Notes: generated by a model not told the origin, from the sequence alone. Positions 25,187 to 35,062 are shown, counted from the first letter of the stretch. The stretch is DNA of 56,786 bases from Candidatus Alangreenwoodia gallinarii (GCA_904398315.1 CAJFPD010000093.1:1-56786); one strand, 5' to 3'. Translations and numbers: made by a program.

Positions 25187-25266
25187 TCCGGTGAAGCGGC
25201 GATGCCGCAGCATCGGAAAGAAAAAAGAGAAGGAAACAGAAAAGAACCGAAAAGGAGAAGAAGACC

Positions 25267-25833
25267 ATGATGATCAATACCACCCTGTGCTATATCGAGC
25301 GTGACGGCTGCTATCTTCTGCTCCACCGCACAAAAAAAGAGCACGACTTCAATAAAGACAAGTGGATCGGCGTCGGCGGAAAATTTGAGGAAGGAGAGAG
25401 CCCGGAGGAATGTCTCCTCAGAGAAGTAAAAGAGGAGACAGGCCTTGACCTCGTCTCCTGGCAATACTGCGGCATCGTCACCTTTATCGCCGATGACTAT
25501 CCTGCGGAATACATGCATCTTTATCTGTCCGACGAATTCACCGGCTCGATTTCAGACTGCGATGAAGGCGAGCTGGAATGGATCAGAAAGGAAGATATTT
25601 TTGATCTCCCCATCTGGCCCGGCGACAGAATCTTTCTCCGCCTGATGCAGGAAAAGGTTCCCTTTTTTTCCCTGAAGCTCGTCTACCGGAAAGACGAGCT
25701 CATCCATGTCAGCCTGAACGGCCGTCCCCTCGCCGATTCATCCCTGCCGGCGGATCTTTCCTTTCTCACAGACTGTTCTGCCTCTGCAGACCGCTCCTCC
25801 TGCGCAGGCGGTTCCGTTCCTGCAGACCGCTGA
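25267..25833 (+). CDS. NUDIX hydrolase (8-oxo-dGTP diphosphatase-like)
   Basis: Nudix box GGKFEEGESPEECLLREVKEETGL; S/A/D-rich C-terminal tail. Confidence 0.9.
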   Translation: MMINTTLCYIERDGCYLLLHRTKKEHDFNKDKWIGVGGKFEEGESPEECLLREVKEETGLDLVSWQYCGIVTFIADDYPAEYMHLYLSDEFTGSISDCDEGELEWIRKEDIFDLPIWPGDRIFLRLMQEKVPFFSLKLVYRKDELIHVSLNGRPLADSSLPADLSFLTDCSASADRSSCAGGSVPADR

Positions 25834-25857
25834 CCGATTCGCTGACCGGTTTTCCGC

Positions 25858-27072
25858 TCACAAGCCCTTCACACGTTCCCGGCCGGAAAACGAACGGATA
25901 AAGAAAAAAGCGGATAATATAGTGAAAATTTCCATTACTATGCCTAAACCCGAGATAAAATCGGGCCATGGCAGCGCACCCGCCACCATGCCGGCGCTGC
26001 CGAATACCGTCATGGCGAAGTTGATCAGAGACGATACCGCGCCCGTATCTCCTTCCTGCTGCTGCAGCAGTATTTCCGTTCCCAGCGGACGGATCATGCT
26101 CTCCACCACGGTAAAAGGCAGAAATGCCAGCAGAAACGCCAGAGGACCGGCATGTCCGAATGTCAGCAGAAATCCGGCGCTGGCAAAGGCTGCGATCAGA
26201 CAGACCATATTGAGACGCAGCCTGGTCGTCCGACCGGCAAAAAAGACGTAAAGCACGGGACCGAAAACGGCAAAGGCGGAGTTGACCGCAAAGAATATGC
26301 TGTACATAGCATCGCTGAGCTGAAAGATATCGATGTATATATAGGAGCAGACGCTGATGTAGGCCATATACGGCGTCGTAAAGAGGGACAGCATCAGCAG
26401 ATATTTCAGAAATGCTCTGTTTTTGCCGATAACCAGCGTCTTTTTCAGCGTCATCACGAGACTCCCTCTGCTCCGCTCCGCCGGCCTCAGCGTCTCCTTC
26501 ATGGAGAGGGAAGCTGCCAGGCAGGCTGCTCCGATGACAGCCAGCACGAGAAACGTCGATCTCCAGGTGGAAAAACTCAGAATAAAAGCGCCCAGAAGCG
26601 GAGCGGCCATCGGTGCGATGACGGCCATCGCCTGGACGACAGCCAGTACCTTCCCTCTCTTCTTCTCTTCAAAGCAGTCTTTTACCAAGGCGGTGGAAAC
26701 TGCCATCATGCCGCCTCCGCCCAGAGCCTGAAATACTCTGGCTGCGATCAGCATATAGATGTTTACCGAGAAGGCGCACACCAGACTGAATACGGCATAC
26801 AGAGCCAGACTCAGAATCAGTACAGGCTTTCTTCCGTATTTATCGCTGGCAGGTCCGATGAGCAGGATGCCCACAGCCAGAAAAAAGAAAAAAGCGACCA
26901 GCGTAAGGTTAATCACGCCGGTCGAAGCATCAAAACTTTCTGACATATGGGGCAGTGCCGGCAGATACATATCGGTGGAAAGAGGCGGCGCCATGGACAG
27001 AACGGAGATCAGAAGGATGATTCCCTTCCTGCTCCCTTCCCTGTCCCGCCTGCCGGGTACTGTCTTTTCCAT
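25858..27072 (-). CDS. MFS multidrug effflux transporter, Bcr/CflA family
   Basis: 404 aa; APPLSTDMYLPALPHMSESF, GPASDKYGRKPVLILSLALYAVFSL. Confidence 0.92.
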   Translation of the reverse strand: MEKTVPGRRDREGSRKGIILLISVLSMAPPLSTDMYLPALPHMSESFDASTGVINLTLVAFFFFLAVGILLIGPASDKYGRKPVLILSLALYAVFSLVCAFSVNIYMLIAARVFQALGGGGMMAVSTALVKDCFEEKKRGKVLAVVQAMAVIAPMAAPLLGAFILSFSTWRSTFLVLAVIGAACLAASLSMKETLRPAERSRGSLVMTLKKTLVIGKNRAFLKYLLMLSLFTTPYMAYISVCSYIYIDIFQLSDAMYSIFFAVNSAFAVFGPVLYVFFAGRTTRLRLNMVCLIAAFASAGFLLTFGHAGPLAFLLAFLPFTVVESMIRPLGTEILLQQQEGDTGAVSSLINFAMTVFGSAGMVAGALPWPDFISGLGIVMEIFTILSAFFFIRSFSGRERVKGL

Positions 27073-27191
27073 AAGTTTAATATTTCCTTTCTTTTCTGTC
27101 CTTCATACTTTTTCAGCACGCCTGCGGCACCGTTCCGCGTTTTTCCGCGTGCCGCGACATACTGCTGTGACTTCCGGTACGCGCCGCGGCA

Positions 27192-29654
27192 TCACTCCGC
27201 GATGCCCGATTCGATCATCCTGCGGATCATCGTCACGCCGGCAGCCGACTGAGGGCCTTTATCCGTAACGGCCACCAGCGTCGGAGCCTGCATAATCCTG
27301 TATTTTCTGACGAGATCCGGTTCCTCTTCTGCAGCTACCGTCGTATATTCCACTCCGGCATCCTTCAGCATTTTCTTTGCCGTATTGCAGTTCGGACAGG
27401 TCTTCGTCGTGAAGAGAAGGACGCGTTTTTCCGCCTGTCCGCCGGAGGAATCCGCAGAGCGGTTTTCTGCCGCAAAAACTGCCGGATCGGAAATTTCCGG
27501 TTCCGCCCTGTCTTCCGCTGCCGGCGAAGCTGCCGCAGAAATCTCCGTTCTGCCCGCCGTTTTCGCCGTTTCGCTCATTCCGGAAGAAGAAACCCGATAC
27601 GTCTTTCTCTGTTTAAATTCCTGTGCTTTTCCATCATTCCAGTTCTGCACCGGACGGTAATATCCCGTGATCCGGCTGTATACCTCTGTCTTTTCGTGGC
27701 AGACAGGACACTCGTACTGCTCGCCCGCCAGATAACCGTGGTTTCTGCAGACGGAATACGTCGGCGACAGCGTATAATACGGCAGCCTGTAATTTTCCGC
27801 GATCCGCCGGATCAGCTTCGCCGCCGCATGCCAGTCATTGAGACGTTCGCCCAGGAACGTGTGAAATACCGTACCGGAAGTGTAAAGGGTCTGCAGCTCA
27901 TCCTGAATGTCGAGAGCCTCGAAAAGATCCTCCGTATAGCCCACCGGCAGATGACTGCTGTTGGTATAGTAAGGCGTTCCGTTATCTTCCGAAGCCGTAA
28001 CGATATCCGGGAACTGCTCCACATCGTGTTTTGCCAGGCGGTAGGACGTGGATTCCGCCGGCGTGGCCTCCAGATTGTAGAGATCACCGTATTCTTCCTG
28101 ATAATCGGACAGGCGTTCCCTCATGTGATTCAGAACCTGCTTCGTAAATTCCTGGGTTTCCGGATGCGTCAGATCCTTTCCGAGCCATTTCGCGTTCAGT
28201 CCCGCTTCATTCATTCCAACCAGGCCGATGGTGGAGAAGTGATTTTCAAAGGTTCCCAGATAGCGCTTCGTATAAGGGTACAGTCCTTCATTCAGCAGTC
28301 TGGTGATGACCGTACGCTTTATCTTCAGCGACCGTGCCGCCAGATCCATCATGCGGTCAAGGCGCCGGTAGAAGTCCTTTTCATTCTCGGCAAGATAAGC
28401 GATACGCGGCATATTGATGGTGACGACGCCTACCGAACCCGTGCTCTCACCGCTGCCGAAGAAGCCGCCGGTCTTTTTGCGCAGTTCCCGCAGATCGAGA
28501 CGCAGGCGGCAGCACATGCTGCGCACATCGCTGGGCTCCATATCGCTGTTGATATAATTGGAAAAATATGGTGTTCCGTATTTTGCCGTCATCTCAAACA
28601 GCAGACGGTTGTTTTCTGTATCCGACCAGTCAAAGTCCTTCGTTATGGAATAAGTCGGAATCGGATACTGGAATCCCCGGCCGTTGGCATCTCCCTCGAT
28701 CATGATCTCGATGAAAGCCTTATTGACCATATCCATCTCTTTTTTGCAGTCCTTGTATTTAAACGGCATCTCTTTTCCGCCGACGATGGCGTTCATCTCC
28801 GCCAGATCGTCGGGAACGGTCCAGTCCAGCGTGATGTTGGAAAACGGCGCCTGAGTTCCCCAGCGTGACGGTGTATTGACGCCGTAGATGAAGGATTCGA
28901 TGCACTGCTTCACCTGGCCGTACGTCAGATTGTCCGCCTTGACAAACGGTGCCAGATACGTATCGAAAGAAGAGAACGCCTGGGCGCCGGCCCATTCGTT
29001 CTGCATGATTCCGAGAAAATTGACCATCTGATTGCACAGCGTGGAGAGGTGACGGGCAGGAGCCGATGTGATCTTTCCCGGCACGCCGCCGAGTCCCTCC
29101 TGAATCAGCTGCTTCAGAGACCATCCCGCACAGTATCCCGTCAGCATGGAAAGATCGTGGATGTGGATATCCGCGTTGCGGTGCGCATTGGCGATTTCAT
29201 CGTCATAAATCTCGGAAAGCCAGTAATTAGCCGTAATCGCACCTGAATTGGAGAGAATCAGGCCGCCCACAGAGTAGGTGACAGTAGAATTTTCCTTGAC
29301 TCTCCAGTCGTTGACGTTGAGATAATTGTCCACTACCTTCTTGTAATCCAGGACGGTGGACTCCACATTCCGGAGATTTTCCCGTTTTTTCCGGTAAAGA
29401 ATATATGCTTTTGCCACGTCGGCGTATCCGGCTCTGCTCAGGACAGACTCCACGCTGTCCTGGATATCCTCCACGCTGATGCGCCCGTCTTTGATCTTCG
29501 GTTCGAAATCGGCCGTCACTTTCAGCGCCAGAAAATCGATGACCGAACTGTTATACTGCTTTTCCAGCGCATGGAAGGCTTTTGTGATGGCGTTGACGAT
29601 CTTTTGAATATCGAATTCCGCCACCTTTCCGTCTCTCTTGATGACTTTATACAT
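27192..29654 (-). CDS. nrdD: Anaerobic ribonucleoside-triphosphate reductase with C-terminal redoxin domain
   Basis: 820 aa; glycyl-radical motif RITGYYRP, Zn motif CRNHGY...CPVC, then a linker and LLFTTKTCPNCNTAKKMLKDAGVEY. Confidence 0.96.
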   Translation of the reverse strand: MYKVIKRDGKVAEFDIQKIVNAITKAFHALEKQYNSSVIDFLALKVTADFEPKIKDGRISVEDIQDSVESVLSRAGYADVAKAYILYRKKRENLRNVESTVLDYKKVVDNYLNVNDWRVKENSTVTYSVGGLILSNSGAITANYWLSEIYDDEIANAHRNADIHIHDLSMLTGYCAGWSLKQLIQEGLGGVPGKITSAPARHLSTLCNQMVNFLGIMQNEWAGAQAFSSFDTYLAPFVKADNLTYGQVKQCIESFIYGVNTPSRWGTQAPFSNITLDWTVPDDLAEMNAIVGGKEMPFKYKDCKKEMDMVNKAFIEIMIEGDANGRGFQYPIPTYSITKDFDWSDTENNRLLFEMTAKYGTPYFSNYINSDMEPSDVRSMCCRLRLDLRELRKKTGGFFGSGESTGSVGVVTINMPRIAYLAENEKDFYRRLDRMMDLAARSLKIKRTVITRLLNEGLYPYTKRYLGTFENHFSTIGLVGMNEAGLNAKWLGKDLTHPETQEFTKQVLNHMRERLSDYQEEYGDLYNLEATPAESTSYRLAKHDVEQFPDIVTASEDNGTPYYTNSSHLPVGYTEDLFEALDIQDELQTLYTSGTVFHTFLGERLNDWHAAAKLIRRIAENYRLPYYTLSPTYSVCRNHGYLAGEQYECPVCHEKTEVYSRITGYYRPVQNWNDGKAQEFKQRKTYRVSSSGMSETAKTAGRTEISAAASPAAEDRAEPEISDPAVFAAENRSADSSGGQAEKRVLLFTTKTCPNCNTAKKMLKDAGVEYTTVAAEEEPDLVRKYRIMQAPTLVAVTDKGPQSAAGVTMIRRMIESGIAE

Positions 29655-29787
29655 TCCGTATCATTCCTCCCATCATATCCCGTTTCCGGGTATAATAAAA
29701 ACTTCTTTCACTCCGTGAGTCCCGCTTCACCGGGCTGACTGCAAAACGGCAGTTTCAGAATTTTTCTTCAGATTACCACTAAGCATA

Positions 29788-29834
29788 GCACAATATATTC
29801 CGTATATCAAGAGTTTATACACCATATATTGAAA
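29788..29834 (-). promoter_or_regulatory. Tandem NrdR-like boxes on the nrdD promoter
   Basis: Minus strand tttcAATATATggtgt and acggAATATATTgtgc, 31 bp apart; the second lies inside TTGATA-17-TATGCT. Confidence 0.75.
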
Positions 29835-29933
29835 TTTCAGGTCGTTTTCTGCCGGACTGCTCCGTCCTTCCGGGCCTGCTTTTCATCGCAGCCGCGCCGT
29901 CCGGCAGCAGGCGCACGGCTCCGCCTCATCTCT

Positions 29934-30695
29934 CTACCGCAGCTGCGCCAGCCGGCAGTGACGTCGTGCGGCGTCGAGCATCTTCTGAAGCTCCGGCTCC
30001 GAAAAAGAACTCAGACCTTCCGGCTTCAGAATATCGCCGGCATCTGAGTAAGACTGCAGATAATAGGGCACATCATTTCCGATTCTCTCTGCGATTTCTT
30101 CCACATCTTCCCTGCTGTGAATTCCCTTCACCAGAGTCGTGCGGAATTCGCAGGAAAATCCCTCTCCGGCCGTTCCCGGTTCCGGAACGGCATTCTGCCG
30201 TCCTGCAGCTGCAGCTTCCTTCAGAAGATCGATGCTCCGTTCCACCGCAGGCAGAATATCGCCGGCAGCCCGGCCGGAAGCGGCTTCATAACCCGATCTG
30301 CCGCTCTTGATATCCATGGCCGCGTAATCGATCAGTCCTTTTCTCATCAGATCTTCGAGCCTGTCCGGGAAGCTGCCGTTTGTATCGACTTTGACCCAAA
30401 AGCCGATCTCCTTCACATCCCGGATAAAATCCTCAATTCCTTCCTGCATCAGAGGCTCGCCTCCGGAGATGACGACGCCGTCCAGAATTCCTCTTCTCTT
30501 TTTCAGATACTGAAAGATTTCCTTCTGCGCAGGAACCGTTCCCGAAAACCGTTTTTCAGATACCAGCCCTGCGTTCTGACAGAAGGGACATCGGAAATTG
30601 CAACCCGCCGTAAATACGATACAGGCCATCATTCCGGGATAATCCAGAAGCGTCAGCTTCTGAAACCCCCCGATCCGGATCAGAGTGTCCGACAT
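29934..30695 (-). CDS. nrdG: Anaerobic ribonucleoside-triphosphate reductase activating protein (radical SAM)
   Basis: CNFRCPFC radical-SAM motif; [40 protein letters not shown] before ATG 30695. Confidence 0.94.
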   Translation of the reverse strand: MSDTLIRIGGFQKLTLLDYPGMMACIVFTAGCNFRCPFCQNAGLVSEKRFSGTVPAQKEIFQYLKKRRGILDGVVISGGEPLMQEGIEDFIRDVKEIGFWVKVDTNGSFPDRLEDLMRKGLIDYAAMDIKSGRSGYEAASGRAAGDILPAVERSIDLLKEAAAAGRQNAVPEPGTAGEGFSCEFRTTLVKGIHSREDVEEIAERIGNDVPYYLQSYSDAGDILKPEGLSSFSEPELQKMLDAARRHCRLAQLR

Positions 30696-32208
30696 ATTTT
30701 TTCTCCTTTTATTTGAAACCCAACATTTTAATCTGATATTCTCCCCTATAATTATATCGGAAACCGGCCTCGATATCAGAATTCCGGAAAATTTTTCTCC
30801 GGATGATTCCGACGAAACTGCCATCCGCTCGGCGATCGAAAGGACACTGGAGGAAAAAGCCTCTCTGCTTTCGCAGCTGGATGATTCTTCCGGTCTTTTT
30901 GAGGCCTCCCTCTGGTCCGCACCGGAAGAGGAATTCGACGCAGCAGCAAAGACAGTCGGCGTTCTTTCCACCACGGACGTCAATATCCGCAGCCTCAGAG
31001 AACTGATCACCTACGGACTCAAGGGAATGGCCGCTTATCTGAAACACGCCTCCGCCCTGCATGCCGAGGACGAATCTATCGACGCGTTCCTGCAGCAGAC
31101 GCTGGCCGCCACGCTTGACGACGGACTTTCCGCGGACGATCTGATCTTTGCAGCGATGGAAACGGGAAAATACGGCGTAAATACCATGGCTCTTCTCGAT
31201 CAGGCCAATACCGGAACCTATGGAAATCCTGAAATCTCTGAGGTTCGTCTCGGTACCGGCTCACGCCCGGGGATTCTCGTATCCGGTCACGATCTGAAAG
31301 ATCTGGAAATGCTGCTGGAACAGACACAGGGAACCGGCATAGACGTATACACTCATTCCGAAATGCTTCCGGCTCATTACTATCCGGCGTTCAAAAAATA
31401 TTCCCATCTCGCCGGAAATTACGGAAATGCCTGGTGGAAACAGAAAGAGGAATTTGAAGCATTCAACGGTCCGATTCTCATGACGACAAACTGCATCGTT
31501 CCTCCGAAGGACAGCTATATCGACCGCCTGTATACTACCGGAGCGGCAGGCTATCCGGGATGCCGTCATATCCCGGAAGAATCCGGAGAACCGAAAGATT
31601 TCACTCCTCTGATCGAGCACGCGAAACGCTGCGCGCCTCCGAAGGAACTGGAACAGGGAAAAATCACCGGCGGATTCGCTCACAGCCAGGTTCTGGCTCT
31701 TGCCGGTCAGATCGCGGAAGCTGTCCGGTCCGGCGCTATCCGGAAATTCGTCGTTATGGCCGGCTGCGACGGCCGCGCAAAGTCGAGAGAATACTACACA
31801 GAATTCGCGGAAGCTCTTCCGAAGGACACCGTGATTCTCACCGCCGGCTGCGCGAAATACAAATACAATAAGCTCGATCTCGGCGATATCGGCGGCATCC
31901 CCCGCGTTCTCGATGCCGGACAGTGCAACGACTGCTATTCTCTGGCGGTGATCGCGCTGAAGCTGAAAGAAGTCTTCGGGCTGGAGGATATTAACGATCT
32001 GCCGATCATCTACAACATAGCCTGGTACGAACAGAAAGCCGTTCTGGTGCTCCTGGCGCTTCTCTCCCTCGGCGTGAAGAACATTCACCTTGGTCCGACA
32101 CTTCCCGCCTTCCTTTCTCCTGATGTGGCGGATTTCCTGGTGAAAACCTTCGGCATTGCGGGAATCACCTCTGTGGAAGAGGATATGAAACTTTTTTTCG
32201 GAAACTGA
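30685..32208 (+). CDS. hcp: Hybrid-cluster protein (hydroxylamine reductase), N-terminally truncated; start uncertain
   Basis: [47 protein letters not shown] (hybrid-cluster ligands) present; N-terminal Cys cluster absent; GTG start without RBS. Confidence 0.85.
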   Translation: MSDIFFLLLFETQHFNLIFSPIIISETGLDIRIPENFSPDDSDETAIRSAIERTLEEKASLLSQLDDSSGLFEASLWSAPEEEFDAAAKTVGVLSTTDVNIRSLRELITYGLKGMAAYLKHASALHAEDESIDAFLQQTLAATLDDGLSADDLIFAAMETGKYGVNTMALLDQANTGTYGNPEISEVRLGTGSRPGILVSGHDLKDLEMLLEQTQGTGIDVYTHSEMLPAHYYPAFKKYSHLAGNYGNAWWKQKEEFEAFNGPILMTTNCIVPPKDSYIDRLYTTGAAGYPGCRHIPEESGEPKDFTPLIEHAKRCAPPKELEQGKITGGFAHSQVLALAGQIAEAVRSGAIRKFVVMAGCDGRAKSREYYTEFAEALPKDTVILTAGCAKYKYNKLDLGDIGGIPRVLDAGQCNDCYSLAVIALKLKEVFGLEDINDLPIIYNIAWYEQKAVLVLLALLSLGVKNIHLGPTLPAFLSPDVADFLVKTFGIAGITSVEEDMKLFFGN

Positions 32209-32492
32209 CACTTTGAGGATCAGACTTCCGGATCACTGTGCGGACTTTGTGACGCGGTCCGGCGAAAATGCCCTCCGGCAAAGATTCCGTCCGGTAAATA
32301 AAGCAGACTCTGCAGATTTTAAAACAGGGGAGACTTTGCGGAAACAGGGCGCATCCGGTTGCCATTTCGTCCCGGTTAGGATATGATAATGACAGAAAAC
32401 GGCGAGTTTTTCCGGCTCCTGCGCTGCCTGTCCGCAGGCGTGGAAAAAGCCTGATCATCCGACAAATCAGACAGAAGAGAAAGGACGTTCCG

Positions 32493-32933
32493 ATGAGCGA
32501 CACAAACGACACAAAGATCTACACGATTCTGACCAGCAGTCCCGAGATCAAGAGCGGCATCACCCGCGAACTGATCTGCGAGGGCTATGATCCGGAAAAA
32601 GCCAGAACCAGAGCGCATCAGAAGCTGATCGAAGACTTCGGAGGCGACTACTGGAATATGAAAATCGCCAGCCAGTTCAGCCCGCACAGTACAGAATACC
32701 ACTATTACGCTGTTCCCGGCGTGGCGCTTTCCGATGTCAGTCCGAAAGAGGAAAATCTCGGCAGCAAAGAGGAGATCTGCCGTCCGGTGGAAGAGAAAAC
32801 AGGATGGGAACATACCTTTCTCGATGTACTCGACAAGACTCTCATCTGTTTTCCTTCCGATCTTCCGAAATACAGCACGGAACACGGCATATACGGCAAG
32901 GAAGACTTCCGCAGCGCCTCCGGTGCAAAATAA
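32493..32933 (+). CDS. Hypothetical protein
   Basis: 146 aa ORF with upstream purine-rich RBS; no recognised domain. Confidence 0.55.
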   Translation: MSDTNDTKIYTILTSSPEIKSGITRELICEGYDPEKARTRAHQKLIEDFGGDYWNMKIASQFSPHSTEYHYYAVPGVALSDVSPKEENLGSKEEICRPVEEKTGWEHTFLDVLDKTLICFPSDLPKYSTEHGIYGKEDFRSASGAK

Positions 32934-33015
32934 CAGCTTCAGGCGCTGCAGCAGCCGACATTTCAGGCATATCGGCTGACCGGCTGACAGATCGGTCCGA
33001 TGGCAGAACCGGCTT

Positions 33016-33064
33016 CGGGCCCGGGTGCGGCGTCCCCCTGATCGGGACGCCGCACCCGGGCCCG
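33016..33064. terminator. 21-bp perfect GC-rich hairpin between convergent genes
   Basis: CGGGCCCGGGTGCGGCGTCCC / GGGACGCCGCACCCGGGCCCG, 7-nt loop. Confidence 0.65.
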
Positions 33065-33116
33065 TCTTTCATGTACTCCGGAATTTCTTCCGACATGTCC
33101 TGTCCGTCCCGTGTGG

Positions 33117-33992
33117 TTACGCAGCGGAAGGGGTGAGAATCTCTTCCCAGTCCTCAGGAAAACCGATATGATCCATCGAAATATCCTCTCTGTATTCCGC
33201 GATCAGCGGCTTTAAAACGGTCATCAGCTTAAAGACCCATTCCCGCCCGTCGGGATAGAGGAATTTCAGCACCAGCAGCTGAGAGAACAGACTCCTGTCC
33301 GGCTCATATACAAAATCCTGCGGCATGCGCGGCACAAAGCTGAAGGTCCAGCCATAGAGGCGAAGATAATGGGCACAGCGGTTTCTGAGATCCGTCAGAC
33401 AGTGAAGCCAGCTTTCCATCTGCTTTACACCTGTCCGGTAGACGGATCCCGCGATTTCTTTCTGATCGGCGGTTTTCATATCGCTGAAAAAATTGGAAAG
33501 CATTCCTACCGTAAAAAATTCGACGATAATCCAGAGCGGAACCTTACCGTCGTTTTTCGCCTGACTCTGCCGGATCACCGGCGAATCCCTGTTCTGCTCC
33601 ACGCAGCGCCGTATCAGCCCGAGAAAATGATGCTCGTCATGCCTTCTGGAATACATGGCATCATTGAGATAACCGAATGCTCCGTACTTCTGCGAGACAT
33701 AATAGGAAAGCTGTGTCCGCAGACAGACCTCCACATCTTCGATCACTTCAAAGATCAGGGAGCGCAGCCTGCTGTCGAATTCGTAGATGCGCCGCAGGCG
33801 GAAAAAGGATACCCCCTCCTCAAAGGTCCTGTCCGGCCTCATAAAGGGAAGAAAATAAGCGGACAGCCGGTAATAATTTACTTTTTTCAGAAAAGTGATG
33901 CAATCTTCGATTTCGTCATCATAAATGACAAAACCCTTCTGCCGGATGAGCGCAATCTGTTCCCCGTACGTTAGCGGCTTTTTCTTATTCAT
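33117..33992 (-). CDS. Abi family protein (Abi_2 / AbiD-AbiF-like, HEPN)
   Basis: 291 aa; KVNYYRLSAYFLPF, RRIYEFDSRLRSLIFEVIEDVEVCLRTQLSY, HEPN-type RNRCAH (RX4H). Confidence 0.88.
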   Translation of the reverse strand: MNKKKPLTYGEQIALIRQKGFVIYDDEIEDCITFLKKVNYYRLSAYFLPFMRPDRTFEEGVSFFRLRRIYEFDSRLRSLIFEVIEDVEVCLRTQLSYYVSQKYGAFGYLNDAMYSRRHDEHHFLGLIRRCVEQNRDSPVIRQSQAKNDGKVPLWIIVEFFTVGMLSNFFSDMKTADQKEIAGSVYRTGVKQMESWLHCLTDLRNRCAHYLRLYGWTFSFVPRMPQDFVYEPDRSLFSQLLVLKFLYPDGREWVFKLMTVLKPLIAEYREDISMDHIGFPEDWEEILTPSAA

Positions 33993-34125
33993 GCGATCTC
34001 CTCCTGTTCGTCGGATACTTTCCTTCTCATCTTTTTTTATTTTATCACAGAAGAGATATCCTGTCGCCGTTACGACCGGTCCGAAGACCTATATTTCAGC
34101 TTTCCCTTTTCACCGGAAGGATTTT

Positions 34126-34147
34126 CGTCTAAAATAGACGGTATAAT
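34126..34147 (+). promoter_or_regulatory. Palindromic operator candidate and -10 upstream of the DUF6506 gene
   Basis: CGTCTA-AAA-TAGACG immediately followed by gTATAAT. Confidence 0.5.
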
Positions 34148-34186
34148 AAAAAACAGACACTAACAGGTAACATAAGGAGGAAATCT

Positions 34187-34492
34187 ATGAAATTTCAGTG
34201 TGCATTTATCTATGTCGCTCCCAACTGTGATCCGGAAAAACAGAGAGGCATCATCGAAGGGGACGATATCGATATGAACGTGATCGGCTGCTCCACCTAC
34301 GAGCAGGCGGAAGCTGCGGCAAAGGAAATGGTTGCCAAAGGCTGCAGCGCCATCGAACTCTGTGCCGGCTTCGGAAACGAAGGCGTCGCGAGAATCCAGC
34401 GGGCAGTAGGCCCGGACATCGCCGTCGGCGCCGTCCGCTTCGATTTTCATCCTGCATTCGACTTCAAAAAGGGGGATGAACTCTTCGGATAA
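34187..34492 (+). CDS. DUF6506 family protein
   Basis: 101 aa; MKFQCAFIYVAPNCDPEKQRGIIEGDDIDMNVIGCSTYEQAEAAAKEMVAKGCSAIELCAGFG; RBS AAGGAGG. Confidence 0.75.
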   Translation: MKFQCAFIYVAPNCDPEKQRGIIEGDDIDMNVIGCSTYEQAEAAAKEMVAKGCSAIELCAGFGNEGVARIQRAVGPDIAVGAVRFDFHPAFDFKKGDELFG

Positions 34493-34670
34493 AATCCGTT
34501 AAAATCCGAATAGAAACCGGATAAGCGTACAAAGAAACAACCGGAAACCGGACGGGAACCGGATTTAACCGGAGCTTTTTTCCGGACCGGAAGCGCAGCG
34601 CAGGCAGACACATGCAGGATCAGGCAGGTATGTAAAAAGCAGATCTATGTGTACGATATACAGGCATGCG

Positions 34671-34712
34671 AAAAGAGAGGACATACCTTTGCGATGCCCT
34701 CTCTTTTTATTT
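34671..34712. terminator. Hairpin terminator between convergent genes
   Basis: AGAGAGG...CCTCTCT flanked by AAAA and TTTTT. Confidence 0.6.
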
Positions 34713-34729
34713 CTTTTATATTTCACTCT

Positions 34730-35062
34730 TCACAGCCGGTTCTGATCACCCCATTCGCACATGCCGTCCAGAATGGGAATCAGTGACTTTCCCCTCTCCG
34801 TCAGACTGTATTCCACCTTCGGAGGAATCTGTGGATACTCCTCCCGGTGTACCAGCTGATCGGCCTCCAGTTCTTTCAACGTGGAGCTGAGCGTCTTGTA
34901 GGAAATCGTTCCGATATATTTCTTCATCTCGTTGAACCGCACCACTCCGAATTCCATCAGCGTGTAGAGAATCGTCATCTTGTATTTTCCGCTGATCAGA
35001 GACAGCGTATAACTGAACCCCGTCGTGCTGAGGCGTTCGTCCGATATGCACCGTTCACTCAT
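34730..35062 (-). CDS. HxlR family (winged-helix) transcriptional regulator
   Basis: 110 aa; LSLISGKYKMTILYTLMEFGVVRFNEMKKYIGTISYKTLSSTLKELEADQLVHREEYPQIPPKVEYSLTERG. Confidence 0.93.
   Translation of the reverse strand: MSERCISDERLSTTGFSYTLSLISGKYKMTILYTLMEFGVVRFNEMKKYIGTISYKTLSSTLKELEADQLVHREEYPQIPPKVEYSLTERGKSLIPILDGMCEWGDQNRL

Noticed and set aside
30696-31010. N-terminal extension of NrdG in the ORF track
   Set aside because: Ser-rich antisense of hcp; the good RBS and radical-SAM N-terminus begin at 30695.
34500-34600. Cluster of AACCGGA-type short repeats
   Set aside because: Irregular spacing and no coherent array; likely compositional, although close to the end of the DUF6506 gene.
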